Shown: positions 50,993 to 60,564, counted from the stretch's first letter. The stretch is 64,000 nt of DNA from Peribacillus simplex (GCF_030123325.1 NZ_CP126106.1:4864001-4928000); one strand, 5' to 3'. Translations and numbers: made by a program. Notes: generated by a model from the letters alone, not told the origin.

Positions 50993-53215
50993 TTATTGTT
51001 CGTGTTTCTTTTCTTCTTGTTGTTTATGCTTCTCTTCCTTTTTTTCGTGTTTCTTTTCCTCTTGTTGTTTATGCTTCTCTTCCTTTTGTTTGTGTTTCTT
51101 TTCCTCTTGTTGTTTATGCTTCTCTTCCTCTTGTTTATGTTTTTTATCCTCTTTATTTCCACCAAATGGTTTATCTTTATTATTTTTTGTAACTGGTGGA
51201 CCTTCTTCAGGATTTGCACCTTTAATGAACAGTTCATTATTCACCTGGTATACATCACTAGGTTGCTGGAAGCTACTTCGGTCTGTTCCAAACTCTTCCA
51301 GCATGACCTTAAACATTTGGTGCGAGATTTTAGTTGTATTTCCATCCATATAATTACCTGGACCATTTTTAGTATATCCAGTCCAAACCGCCATAGTGTA
51401 TTGCGGTGTATAACCAGCGAACCAACTATCATTTACCGAACCGGATGGATATCCATATTGTGCTCTGGTTTTACTGTCAAAATTGGTTGTGCCAGTTTTT
51501 CCAGCCACATCTAGTCCAAGGACATTTGCTGTTTTTCCTGTACCAGATTTTACGACTGTCCGTAACATATCCGTCACCAAATAAGCTGTGTAATCATGCA
51601 TAGCACGTTTTGGCTTTGGAGTTAAATTAACAACTCTGCCATCAGGATAGACAACTTTACGAACAAAATGTGGTGTATTGTATTCACCGTTATTTCCAAA
51701 AGCACTATATGCCCCTGCCAACTCTAATGGATTAACCGTATTACTTCCAATCGCATATGATTCGTACACCTTATTATTATTAAAAGTAATACCCAGATTT
51801 TCTGCAAAGTTTTGTGCTTTATCCATCCCTACTTCTTGAAGGGTAAGGAGTGCTGGAATATTGTATGACCATTGAAGTGCTGTTCTAATCGACAACATTC
51901 CGTGATATTGATGATCCCAGTTAGAAATAGATTGACCATTTGAGTAGGTTATCTCATGATCATTAATTTGGTGTGCTGTAGACCATTTTGAATTTTCAAT
52001 AGCCGGACCATAATCAAAGATTGGCTTGAAAGTAGATCCTGGTTGACGTTTAATATCAACCGCAAAGTTGTTGCCTCGGAAAGAAGCTTTATATTGGTTT
52101 CGACCGCTTCCAATAGCTCGAACTTCTCCTGTTTTTGTATCTAAAAATACGAAGGCTCCTTGAAAGTTGTCATTTGGATAAGAAATAATCGTATCGGTGT
52201 TCATTATTTTGTCCGCAAAGGTCTGAGCTTTTGGATCTAGCGTCGTATAAATAGATAATCCATCCGAACTGATATTTACATTTTTCAGCTTTCTTTCAAC
52301 TTCTTTTACAACAGCGTCCAAAAACGCCTCGTACGGCATTCCTTGTTGTTTCGTTTTTGGAACAAGTCCTGCTGTAACTGGAACCTTCTTTGCATCCTCC
52401 AATTGCTTTTTCGTAATATACCCTTGTTTATACATGGCTTCTAAAACAATATTACGACGATTTGTTGCTGCTTTCACATTTTCGGGTTCAGTGGGATCGT
52501 AATAACTCGGACTCTGTGGGAGCCCCGCCAACATAGCAGCCTCCGGAAGCGTTAATTTATTTAGATGATCGGCATCGATTCCGTAGTAATTTTTGGCGGC
52601 AGCCGCTACACCATATGCCCCGTCTCCAAGGTAGATCTTATTTAAATACATCATTAAGATTTGATGTTTAGAATACTTTTGCTCAAGCTGATAGGCCAAG
52701 CTCCATTCCTGTACCTTTCGCTTTATTGTTTTCTGAGGTGACAAAAAGGAGTTTTTAATGACCTGCTGTGTAATCGTACTTCCGCCTTGAGATCCGAAAT
52801 CCCCTTTTAGGTTCTTGAAGATTGCTCTCGCAGTTCCTTTTATATCAATGCCATCGTGTTCATAAAAATGTGCATCCTCCGTGGCAATGAAAGCATGTTC
52901 CAACATTATTGGAACTTGAGAATACTTAATTTTTGTGCGCTTTTCTTTACCATATTCGTAAAGGAAATTCCCGTTTTTATCGTATAATTTGGTAGAAAGC
53001 GGATCGACTAGTTTTGAAGCATCTATTTTAGGTGCATCCTTAATCATCGCTGCAACCGTAACTGCCCCTATTCCAATTGAAACAACACCTAATAATAAAC
53101 ACCAAAGTAAAACTTTTTTCAAGAAAGACTTTCTTTTAGGGGTGTTTTTACTTTGATCTTGTTTTGTTTTTTCCACTTGTTTTCGTTCCTGGCGAGAACG
53201 ATACGTTTCTGACAT
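50993..53215 (-). CDS. Class A penicillin-binding protein (transglycosylase-transpeptidase) with charged repeat tail
   Basis: 740 aa. Cytoplasmic tail (1-33), one membrane helix (about 34-57), glycosyltransferase domain with catalytic Glu113 (ATEDAHFYEHDG) and QGGSTITQQ, and transpeptidase motifs S394-T-F-K397, S450-Y-N452 and K573-T-G-T576. The last about 65 residues are Lys/Glu/Gln/His-rich: units EEKHKQQEEKKHKQK, EEKHKQQEEKKHEKK, EEKHKQQEEKKHEQ (15-residue period). ATG 53215 follows GGGAGAGAAG. It builds cell-wall peptidoglycan outside the membrane. Confidence 0.93.
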   Translation of the reverse strand: MSETYRSRQERKQVEKTKQDQSKNTPKRKSFLKKVLLWCLLLGVVSIGIGAVTVAAMIKDAPKIDASKLVDPLSTKLYDKNGNFLYEYGKEKRTKIKYSQVPIMLEHAFIATEDAHFYEHDGIDIKGTARAIFKNLKGDFGSQGGSTITQQVIKNSFLSPQKTIKRKVQEWSLAYQLEQKYSKHQILMMYLNKIYLGDGAYGVAAAAKNYYGIDADHLNKLTLPEAAMLAGLPQSPSYYDPTEPENVKAATNRRNIVLEAMYKQGYITKKQLEDAKKVPVTAGLVPKTKQQGMPYEAFLDAVVKEVERKLKNVNISSDGLSIYTTLDPKAQTFADKIMNTDTIISYPNDNFQGAFVFLDTKTGEVRAIGSGRNQYKASFRGNNFAVDIKRQPGSTFKPIFDYGPAIENSKWSTAHQINDHEITYSNGQSISNWDHQYHGMLSIRTALQWSYNIPALLTLQEVGMDKAQNFAENLGITFNNNKVYESYAIGSNTVNPLELAGAYSAFGNNGEYNTPHFVRKVVYPDGRVVNLTPKPKRAMHDYTAYLVTDMLRTVVKSGTGKTANVLGLDVAGKTGTTNFDSKTRAQYGYPSGSVNDSWFAGYTPQYTMAVWTGYTKNGPGNYMDGNTTKISHQMFKVMLEEFGTDRSSFQQPSDVYQVNNELFIKGANPEEGPPVTKNNKDKPFGGNKEDKKHKQEEEKHKQQEEKKHKQKEEKHKQQEEKKHEKKEEKHKQQEEKKHEQ

Positions 53216-53292
53216 TAATCTTCTCTCCCATATTCAAGTTACTCAACAAAATTGAAGAAAACTATGCAAATAACCTTTTATTTACTCACTAG

Positions 53293-53532
53293 TCATTGAT
53301 GATCAGTATGGTATTTAAAACAATGCATTTCATTCAAAACCTGTATATAACGTATTAAGGAAGAATTTATCCTATACTCTCCTTGGTCGGTTTTCGCAAT
53401 AAAGTAATTACTTCGTACTATCTTATCTAATACATCTTTTAGAACGTCTTCCTTCTTTACATCTGGCCCTTTTATTATTTTTTCTCGTTTAATATCATTA
53501 TCCAAGGTATAACAAACAATAAATTTCTTCAA
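53293..53532 (-). CDS. Hypothetical protein, about 79 aa
   Basis: Reads LKKFIVCYTLDNDIKREKII and ends HCFKYHTDHQ. TTG 53532 follows GGGGGAGC closely; an ATG at 53556 has no site. Soluble, basic, no family recognised. Lies upstream of the PBP gene on the same strand. Confidence 0.5.
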   Translation of the reverse strand: MKKFIVCYTLDNDIKREKIIKGPDVKKEDVLKDVLDKIVRSNYFIAKTDQGEYRINSSLIRYIQVLNEMHCFKYHTDHQ

Positions 53533-54100
53533 ATTAGCTCCCCCTTTCGAGAACAACTTCTGATTGTCTTAAGTAGGGAAACACATCTACTTATTTGAAG
53601 CGAATAGTCTTAAAATTTATATACTGAATAAGAATGCAATTATCGACCAGCTTTGTCTTTCAAAGACGTTATACATGAAGCAAATACCCCTGTTGATAAA
53701 TGATGGATAGCATTCCTACTATTTTTGAAAAATACCTTTGTGTACCATCTATAAATATTTCATGAATACCATAGATAGATACAGCCTAAAAAGATATATA
53801 TCAAAGCGAGTATAGAAAAATTCATTTTTTTAAGTCCATTACACAGTCCATTTATATTAATTCGAATTGAACCTTGGTATTAAGGGGGCAAAATATTTAA
53901 TCCTTGATTCCCCCCTCTATATAAAGATCAAATCTTCACCTTAGTCAATAAAAAAGCCACCAATTATGGCAGCTGGATCTTCGACTTTTGTTCCCGTTTA
54001 AGCACATTCTCATTTTCTATATATTATGTTCGTTTTACGTAATAACCTGGGTAACTTACCTATCTATAGGCCATCCAAGAGACACCCTAAGTGTTTGTCT
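53533..54100. other. Gene-poor stretch
   Basis: AT-rich, no supported gene on either strand. A degraded GTTAG core (GCCACCAATTATGGCAGCTGG) occurs near 53956-53974. Confidence 0.4.
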
Positions 54101-54101
54101 G

Positions 54102-54143
54102 AATCCATCCTTGAAGCTTTTCAGGGATGGATTTTTATTTTTT
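54102..54143 (+). terminator. Intrinsic terminator without a visible client gene
   Basis: AATCCATCC (54102-54110) and GGATGGATT (54125-54133), then TTTTATTTTTT. A weaker GACAC/GTGTTTGTC hairpin precedes it. No plus-strand gene lies upstream, so it may end a small RNA or a lost gene. Confidence 0.6.
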
Positions 54144-54213
54144 ACTTTTCTTAGCTGAATAATATGTCTCAAGAGCGACTTAAAAGAGAGCTGGATTTTC
54201 ATCCGCCTTAATT

Positions 54214-54315
54214 GCACTAAACTGCCCTGATAGTTGCATAAAAAAAAACTGCCTTAAAGACAGCTCCGATCTTCAGCTAACGCACCTGTTACTTTAAGTA
54301 CATTACTTCACAATT
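54214..54315 (+). repeat. GTTAG repeat, near complete, long form
   Basis: Left edge ACTGCCCTGATAGTTGC, core AACTGCCTTAAAGACAGCT, right edge CTAACGCACCTGTTACTTT and the tail AAGTACATTACTTCACAA. Confidence 0.88.
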
Positions 54316-54436
54316 TTGAATGGGTATAAATAATTGGAAATTTTAGTCGCCAACATAGAAAATGGCTTTAGCTGTCAATAACTCCTTTCATTCACTTTTA
54401 TAAGAAATATCGACCTATGACCTGTTATCTAGTTCA

Positions 54437-55906
54437 TTAGTGCTTTCTTATGGTCAATGGTCGCATCATGTCATGGTCTTCGTGCTCCAACTTATGACAA
54501 TGCCATACATACTTTCCAGCAAATGGTTCAAATCGCATGATGATTCGAACCGTTTCTCCCGCGTTGACTGTCACTGTATCTTTTAAGCCAAAATCAGTGG
54601 GAAGAGGTTGTTTGAAGTTTCCATTACTGTCACGGCGTTCAAGGACGAGAAAATCCACCAAGTGAAGATGAATTGGATGGCCACCGTCAGTTATGTTTTC
54701 CAGCTCCCATATTTCAACCGAATCAAGTAGAGGTGTTTCTGTCACTGGATCATCCCACTCTTTTCCATCTAACAAAAGCATAGGACGTCCAAATTCATCC
54801 TGTGTCTCCACAAGAGTTAAGTGTCTTACCTTTTTGACTTCTGTGAGTGGAATATGATCAATATTACTTAAAATCGCCGGCACTTGACTGTTGTCCTTTC
54901 CTTTTAAGGGCTTTGTCACTTTGAATGCCATCACATCACCTGTAGGATTTCCTAATTCAAACTGGTTTTGCAAGATGATGGTTTCGCCTTGCAATTTAGA
55001 GAAGTCCACAACGATGTCTATCCGCTCAGCTGAACCAACTAGTAGACTTTGTACCTCAATCGGCCGTTCAAGAAGCCCCCCGTCTGTTCCGATTAAAAAA
55101 AAAGACTGGGAATTACTTAATTGAAACTGGTATGCGCGAGAGTTAGAAGCGTTTACTATACGAAATCTGTATTTGCGGGGCTCCACGTTTAAATAAGGCC
55201 AAACTTTCCCGTTCACTACGATTGTTTCTCCAAAAAAACCAGGAACGATAGATGGAAAAGGTAAATCTGGTGAGGGATTGCTTGGCTGGGCTGGATACAA
55301 CAGAGATCCATCTGGATTAAATGACTTATCCTGGACGATGAGTGGTACCTCATATTTTCCCTTCGGAAGAGGCAGCGCCTTCTCTTCTTCATCGCGTATT
55401 AAATAAAGCCCTGCAAGACCTGCATACACATTTAACCGGGTGATACCAAGGGCATGGTCATGATACCAAAGAGTGGTCGCTCTTTCACGGTTTGGGTATT
55501 TGTAGGTCTTTGTTACAAACTCTGCTCCTGTTTGCCCAAAATTTTTGGTAAACCACGCCTCGGGGTGTCCATCACTTGCTGGTGTACTCGGACTTCCGTG
55601 TAAATGTACAACGGTTCGAACTTCAGGGTTATGAGAAGCCCCATGAATCGTTGTATCGATGGGTAAAAAATGTTTTTTAGGTAATTTATTTTTCCATTTC
55701 ACGTATATAGGTTTGTCTTTCTTGACTTCAAACGTTGGACCAGGCACTAACCCGTTATACGCCCATACTTTTGTTTTGGGCAAATTTTGATGAAATTGAT
55801 GTCGTGTTTGTACCATGCTTACAACATAAGGGTTATTTTTGGTAGTTTTTCTTGATTTGATTACCGGCGGAATTGGGAGTCGATCAACAAATTTCTTAAA
55901 TTGCAT
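54437..55906 (-). CDS. cotA: CotA-type multicopper oxidase (spore-coat laccase)
   Basis: 489 aa from ATG 55906 (MQFKKFVDRLPIPP), the start that aligns with B. subtilis CotA; an upstream GTG at 55924 is against the ribosome binding site. Copper motifs in order: VVHLHGSP, LWYHDHALG, HPIHLHLVDF and YVWHCHKLEHEDHDMM (type 1 ligands including Met). It oxidises phenols or bilirubin-like compounds with oxygen; in B. subtilis it makes the brown spore-coat pigment. The upstream stretch 55925-56360 has no other gene. Confidence 0.93.
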   Translation of the reverse strand: MQFKKFVDRLPIPPVIKSRKTTKNNPYVVSMVQTRHQFHQNLPKTKVWAYNGLVPGPTFEVKKDKPIYVKWKNKLPKKHFLPIDTTIHGASHNPEVRTVVHLHGSPSTPASDGHPEAWFTKNFGQTGAEFVTKTYKYPNRERATTLWYHDHALGITRLNVYAGLAGLYLIRDEEEKALPLPKGKYEVPLIVQDKSFNPDGSLLYPAQPSNPSPDLPFPSIVPGFFGETIVVNGKVWPYLNVEPRKYRFRIVNASNSRAYQFQLSNSQSFFLIGTDGGLLERPIEVQSLLVGSAERIDIVVDFSKLQGETIILQNQFELGNPTGDVMAFKVTKPLKGKDNSQVPAILSNIDHIPLTEVKKVRHLTLVETQDEFGRPMLLLDGKEWDDPVTETPLLDSVEIWELENITDGGHPIHLHLVDFLVLERRDSNGNFKQPLPTDFGLKDTVTVNAGETVRIIMRFEPFAGKYVWHCHKLEHEDHDMMRPLTIRKH

Positions 55907-56360
55907 ATTTTCTTTTTTTTTCACTCCTTTAATTTATAAATATTGAAAACAAAGGAAGGTTCATGGCTTGAACCGTGAGACTGGTCGAAAGCAAAAAGAG
56001 ATTTAAATGGCCTTTTACCAACTCTTCAAATTGAATTTCGGGAAAACATCGGAAACTTCGTTCACTAATGCCACACGAACACAATGGAATACTCCCTCAT
56101 TAAAATACAAGCTATATATTATTTTATGGCGTTAAAAACGTTATGAAACGACACATGTCCGAGATGTAAGTATAAAAACACTGGAAATAGTAAAATGGTC
56201 TACCCCACATCCCCCCTTTCTATCAAATTATGAAATGAATAAGGGGAGTGCTTGTTTAAAGAGCCAAACAAATGTATAGGTATAGCGTTAAAATTTTCCG
56301 TTTTTTTAGAATTTGTGTCAAATACGACATAAAAGAGAGATAAAAATTTCATCTCTCTTG

Positions 56361-56442
56361 TTCATCTATCCTTGCCTTTTAGTTCCATAAGAAAAAACTG
56401 CCTTAAAGACAGCTCCGATCTTCACCTAACGCACCCGTTAGT
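56361..56442 (+). repeat. GTTAG repeat, near complete
   Basis: Left edge CTTGCCTTTTAGTTCC, core AAACTGCCTTAAAGACAGCT, right edge CTAACGCACCCGTTAGTAA, directly followed by another hairpin. Confidence 0.88.
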
Positions 56443-56475
56443 AAGGCGCGATTCTTATAAAAGAATCACGCCTTT
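56443..56475. other. Hairpin next to a GTTAG repeat
   Basis: AAGGCGCGATTCTT and AAGAATCACGCCTT pair over 13 of 14 positions. No T run of its own; it may strengthen termination after the MFS gene at 56550. Confidence 0.6.
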
Positions 56476-56549
56476 AATGGAAGCATATTCATTTTTTGTT
56501 CATACTCTGCTAACTACTTATAAACTGCATCCTATCAATCTTTTAAGAT

Positions 56550-57719
56550 CTATGTTGCTTTTCTTACGTTAATAGAGAGCATTCTAAATAACAAAATAGA
56601 TGCAATCAAGGCGATGATCCCATTAATCAGGAATGAAATCTCAGCGCCAAATATCTGCCATAACAAACCTGTAAGCAAAGAAGCCGGAAATAGGCCAATC
56701 CCCGTAATCATGGCATAGAAACCAAGTGCAGTTCCCTTACTTTCTGGATTGGATATATCAGCAACCAGCGCCTTTTCGACCCCTTTAGTAAAAGCTGAAT
56801 ACAGCCCATATAATGTAAATAGACCGATTAAACCAATCGTTGTATTTACTTCCGCAAAACCAATATATACAAATCCATATAATGCATATCCTACAGTTAG
56901 TATACCTCTTCGTCCGTATCGATCTGAGAACGCTCCGGAAATATATGAAAATAAAGACGCAGTAAGGTGAAAGAGTAGATATAATAATAGAACATTGGCA
57001 GTAGAAACCCCCAAATCTGCTGCTCTTAGTAAAAGAAACGAATTTGATGAATTCACAATAGTGAAGAGAAATACAATTAACAATAATTTTTTTACATTCG
57101 GATTTAGAAGTTTCACATCAAGTTTAGGTTTCGTGGCAGGCGGCATTTCTTTCACTATTGGTTCATGCTTTCTTTCCTTTATGCCCAATAACAGTAGCCA
57201 ACCAATAATTACAGGGATTAAAGAATACAGGAATACATCATGAAAGTTTTGATTTCCATTCATCTGTAATATGAAATAAGCAGCTCCAATCCCGATGGAA
57301 GCACCTAACATATCCATCATTTGATGTAATCCAAAAACCCTTCCTTGTTTATTTTTTCCTCCAGACTCGGATATAAGAGCATCTCTTGGAGCCGTCCGTA
57401 TCCCTTTTCCCGTACGATCTATCAGTTTCCATATGAAAACGCCGACCCAGGAACTTGAAATAATCAAAGTTATTCTTCCTAAACCCGATAAGCCATAACC
57501 AAACAAAGCAAACCCTTTTCTATTTTTCAAACGATCCGAACGACGACCAGAGAAAAATTTCAAAAAACTTGCCAAGGTTTCTGATAAACCATCTACAATC
57601 CCAATAATTAAAGGGCCAGACGAAGCAAGAATAATCGGGATTAAAGGAGTCACCATATAGGTACCCATATCTGTAAAAAAACTAACGAAGCTTAATAACC
57701 AAATGTTGCTGTTTTTCAA
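56550..57719 (-). CDS. MFS transporter
   Basis: 389 aa, about 12 helices. MFS motif A-like loops FSGRRSDRLKNRKGFALFGY (residues about 55-75) and FSDRYGRRGILTVGYALYGF (about 260-280), and RTGKGIRTAPRDALI. Related to the group of permeases in which this RTGKGIRTAPRD loop is conserved. Start 57719 follows AAGGGGCGG. Substrate unknown. Confidence 0.87.
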   Translation of the reverse strand: MKNSNIWLLSFVSFFTDMGTYMVTPLIPIILASSGPLIIGIVDGLSETLASFLKFFSGRRSDRLKNRKGFALFGYGLSGLGRITLIISSSWVGVFIWKLIDRTGKGIRTAPRDALISESGGKNKQGRVFGLHQMMDMLGASIGIGAAYFILQMNGNQNFHDVFLYSLIPVIIGWLLLLGIKERKHEPIVKEMPPATKPKLDVKLLNPNVKKLLLIVFLFTIVNSSNSFLLLRAADLGVSTANVLLLYLLFHLTASLFSYISGAFSDRYGRRGILTVGYALYGFVYIGFAEVNTTIGLIGLFTLYGLYSAFTKGVEKALVADISNPESKGTALGFYAMITGIGLFPASLLTGLLWQIFGAEISFLINGIIALIASILLFRMLSINVRKAT

Positions 57720-57747
57720 TTCGAAACCGCCCCTTAAATATAAATTG

Positions 57748-57810
57748 CTGAATGATCAACTCTGGTAATGAACTACATCACCCGTTTGTTCAAGTGAATC
57801 ACTTCACAAT
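57748..57810 (+). repeat. Partial GTTAG repeat
   Basis: TGCTGAATGATCAACTCTGG, ACATCACCCGTTTGTTC and the tail AAGTGAATCACTTCACAA; left edge lost. The remaining 57811-58251 is gene-free and AT-rich. Confidence 0.6.
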
Positions 57811-58251
57811 AATGAACAATTTACAAACGAAGAAATACTAATAAAATTTCCCAATAAATGAAATTATATCATTTAATAATCTATAGAGTAAGCATTGAAA
57901 TCAAAACGTTCAAAATATTCCAGTTTGTTGGTCCGATACATTTATAAGAACGCATTCCCTGCTTCGGAAAAGCTACCTGCAATTGAATTACATATCCTCG
58001 TCTTTAACCAACTTTTAATGCAACATCTTTATTGTCTTCAACATTATCAGGTCTTTTGAATCGGCCACCATCTTCCTATTTATTTATTATTTGGTAAAAA
58101 ATGTAGGTTGATAGCATTATTTGATTTGGAATGTATTGTCAAACATTTTATTTTGTAGTAACCTATCAGCGATTTAAATCACACTGACCTAATAGCGCAC
58201 TAGTCCATGGGTAATAAACAGCTGTTACTGCTCAATAAGGGAGGAATTATA

Positions 58252-59931
58252 ATGTCCAGGTTAAACAAGAAATTATTTACAATTGTCCTTGTCATGCTTT
58301 TGACTCTTGGCATCTTTGCACCTGTACAGACACAAGCAACTTCAGAAGGTGGAGGATACTGGGTTCCAGACGAAAAGATCAAGAAGGCAACCGAACTGAT
58401 GAAGCAAGGCAAATCCCTCGGGGAGCTTGAAATCAAACAAGATCAAATCCAGCAAAAAGAAGGCATTCAGACATTAGATGAATTGATGGAAGTAGACCAG
58501 CAAAGTAAAGCGACATACAAAGCGAACTTGGCACCTCCGATCAAGACGGCGGTCGGATGGGTACCCCCGGAATTTGACTATGATCATATCCAGACTGTAG
58601 ATGAATGCCGGAGAAGTCCTGACAGCAGTTCAGAAACAGGGTATATCAAGAACCGTTATTCCTTCTGTTGGTCCCATGTGGCGACATATCAAGTCCCTAT
58701 AAAATGCATCGGAGGGATCTGTATAAACGCAGGGGTTCAATTCCAATTCACGGAAATAGGTTATGGTTCCAACCAAAGCCGGAACATGAGAATCTATTAT
58801 ACACTTGACGATATCATCGTGACCGATCCAGCTTTAAATGGAGCCAAGTTGAAAATCGATATGGTATGTGAATCGAAATTGAACGCAGGTGACTGTAAAG
58901 AGGATCCCGACTATCCACCGACAGAACGAACGATCGCCCACTGGAAAAACACGAACTTCGATACAGAAATCTTCACCTCAGAAGCGCCCCCAGCAACTGA
59001 TTCAAATCCTGACCAGTTGGGATACATGGAATTTTGGCCGAAACTCACCCTTACCCATTCAGCAAGGAAATACAAAAAAAGCATAGATGGCATCAAACAG
59101 ACCGTCCGTTATGACTCTGCAAAATACATGTTCGCTTTCCCAGATCAATATTTCTGGCAAGGAGCCGTATTCAGCAAAGCCACACCGGTCTTCAATGTCC
59201 CGATCACGAAACCGGAATTCGAAATGCTAACTGAAGCCGGCCAGCATTGGAAGGACGCCATGGACCACCCAGAACAGACAAAGCCTCAAATGGTTGGAAA
59301 GAAAATACCTGGAGCCGTTGGAGACAGCACACTGACACGGATGTATACAAAACGTCATCAGGAGGAATACAACCGTAATAGGAACAAGACAAGAAGGATT
59401 TGTGACCGGGAGTTCGGAGATGAAGATCGGACAGGAAAGCAGTGTGACGAATATCCTTTCGCTTCCACCTGGGAAGGTTCATCGACGAACGGATCGGATA
59501 ATTTTTCGGTAAGAATGATTTCCGCTGATTCGAACGGTGCTGCAGGTACATGGCTCGGTGCCTGGTACGCCTATGACCGGATTCTGGATGGGGACGCTTT
59601 TAATGTGGAGGTCGAAGCTCCCGAGAAAATCGCGACGATTCGATCGGAAGGTCAGCCTCAGGACGGCCAGGATAACCGATCGAGTGATAACTTCACGATT
59701 GGGAACATCCCTACTTACGCGACCAAGTTACAATGGAAAATCGTCGACGGCCCTAAAGATGCAAAATTCGATGTCATGAAAGACATCAGCTTCGGTATCG
59801 ACGAAACGATCTTCTATGATCTTACAGACGGGTCCGAGTCAGAAATCAAAACGAGTGAAGATTTCTACATCGCCAGACCGGAAAACACCAATGGAGAAAG
59901 CTTCACTGTCGAAGTCTATGCAATCCCCTAA
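58252..59931 (+). CDS. Secreted protein with C-terminal NucA/NucB-type nuclease domain
   Basis: 559 aa from ATG 58252, 7 bases after AAGGGAGG. Signal peptide (residues about 8-30, ending QTQA). The middle region (about 110-330) is unassigned and rich in Tyr, Trp and paired cysteines. At 380-490, RRICDREFGDEDRTGKQCDE, YPFASTWEGS, DSNGAAGTWLGAWY match the NucA/NucB DNase domain (C-D-E-Y-P-F-A motif and the R/N-G-A-G-x-W segment). A further C-terminal domain follows. GC-richer than neighbours. Ends 33 bp before a terminator. Confidence 0.75.
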   Translation: MSRLNKKLFTIVLVMLLTLGIFAPVQTQATSEGGGYWVPDEKIKKATELMKQGKSLGELEIKQDQIQQKEGIQTLDELMEVDQQSKATYKANLAPPIKTAVGWVPPEFDYDHIQTVDECRRSPDSSSETGYIKNRYSFCWSHVATYQVPIKCIGGICINAGVQFQFTEIGYGSNQSRNMRIYYTLDDIIVTDPALNGAKLKIDMVCESKLNAGDCKEDPDYPPTERTIAHWKNTNFDTEIFTSEAPPATDSNPDQLGYMEFWPKLTLTHSARKYKKSIDGIKQTVRYDSAKYMFAFPDQYFWQGAVFSKATPVFNVPITKPEFEMLTEAGQHWKDAMDHPEQTKPQMVGKKIPGAVGDSTLTRMYTKRHQEEYNRNRNKTRRICDREFGDEDRTGKQCDEYPFASTWEGSSTNGSDNFSVRMISADSNGAAGTWLGAWYAYDRILDGDAFNVEVEAPEKIATIRSEGQPQDGQDNRSSDNFTIGNIPTYATKLQWKIVDGPKDAKFDVMKDISFGIDETIFYDLTDGSESEIKTSEDFYIARPENTNGESFTVEVYAIP

Positions 59932-59963
59932 TAATAGAAGTTTAGTTGAATAAAAGACGAAGG

Positions 59964-60007
59964 CTAGTCAAAAGAGCTTGGACTCCAATCTAAGCTCTTT
60001 TGACTAG
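59964..60007 (+). terminator. Intrinsic terminator of the NucA/NucB-domain gene
   Basis: CTAGTCAAAAGAGCTT and AAGCTCTTTTGACTAG form a 16-bp perfect stem; no long T run follows, but the arm itself carries TTTT. Confidence 0.7.
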
Positions 60008-60500
60008 GTATTTATAGTGACTGCCTCCATCATATCCCCGATAACGAAATAAGCAAATTATGTATTATTCACGGATAACATTCCAATTCATTTTCAAGCT
60101 TGTTAGAAACACTCCTTAATTCTCTTCTACATTTAATCCACTATGGTTCTTGTTTCACTAATCTGATACGTTGTTTTTTCAAAGCTACCACTTTTATCCC
60201 CCCAATGACAACTTTATTTCTTGTTTTTTTCCTCCTTTGTATCCTTTAAAGAGAAAGAAGTATGTATTACAATATATCAATAGTTATAAAATGTCATTTT
60301 AGTCAATGATTACATATCACTAATAGGGGGCTAAGAGGGGAATTTTCTGCATTTCATAGAGATTATCATTTCATGGTAGTAACAACAATTTGCTTGTCGT
60401 TAAAAAAGAACCTTATTGCATATTTAATAAGGCCGCCCAAAAGGATAAACTTATTAACAGGTCATAATACAATACAATCTTATGTATTTAGTTCGTGATC
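60008..60500. other. Long gene-free leader or spacer before brnQ
   Basis: AT-rich. A hairpin CCTTATT/AATAAGG (60411-60432) has a T run only on the minus strand. No T-box signature (AGGGTGG, GGAACCGCG) was found. Confidence 0.4.
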
Positions 60501-60515
60501 AATTTTTTGAAAATT
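60501..60515 (+). promoter_or_regulatory. CodY-box-like site before brnQ
   Basis: AATTTTTTGAAAATT differs at one of 15 positions from the CodY consensus AATTTTCWGAAAATT. A second weaker stretch (TTCTTTTTTGAAA) follows at about 60518-60530. CodY senses branched-chain amino acids and represses their uptake genes. Confidence 0.7.
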
Positions 60516-60564
60516 ATTTCTTTTTTGAAAAAGTAAAATTTAGTTCTTTCATGGAGGTTTTAAT

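Noticed and set aside
50996..51514. Long plus-strand open frames opposite the PBP C-terminus
   Set aside because: They are antisense to the low-complexity Lys/Glu repeat; the predicted proteins are Phe/Leu/Cys runs without a ribosome binding site.
56005..56140. 44-codon plus-strand frame upstream of cotA
   Set aside because: Only a weak AAAGAG before the ATG, no hydrophobic or domain pattern; probably chance.
1019..57810. GTTAG repeats as a CRISPR array
   Set aside because: Copies are scattered between genes with irregular distances and no spacers; cores vary.
60008..60564. T-box or other riboswitch before brnQ
   Set aside because: No T-box signature, specifier loop or leader terminator could be found; only a CodY-like box.
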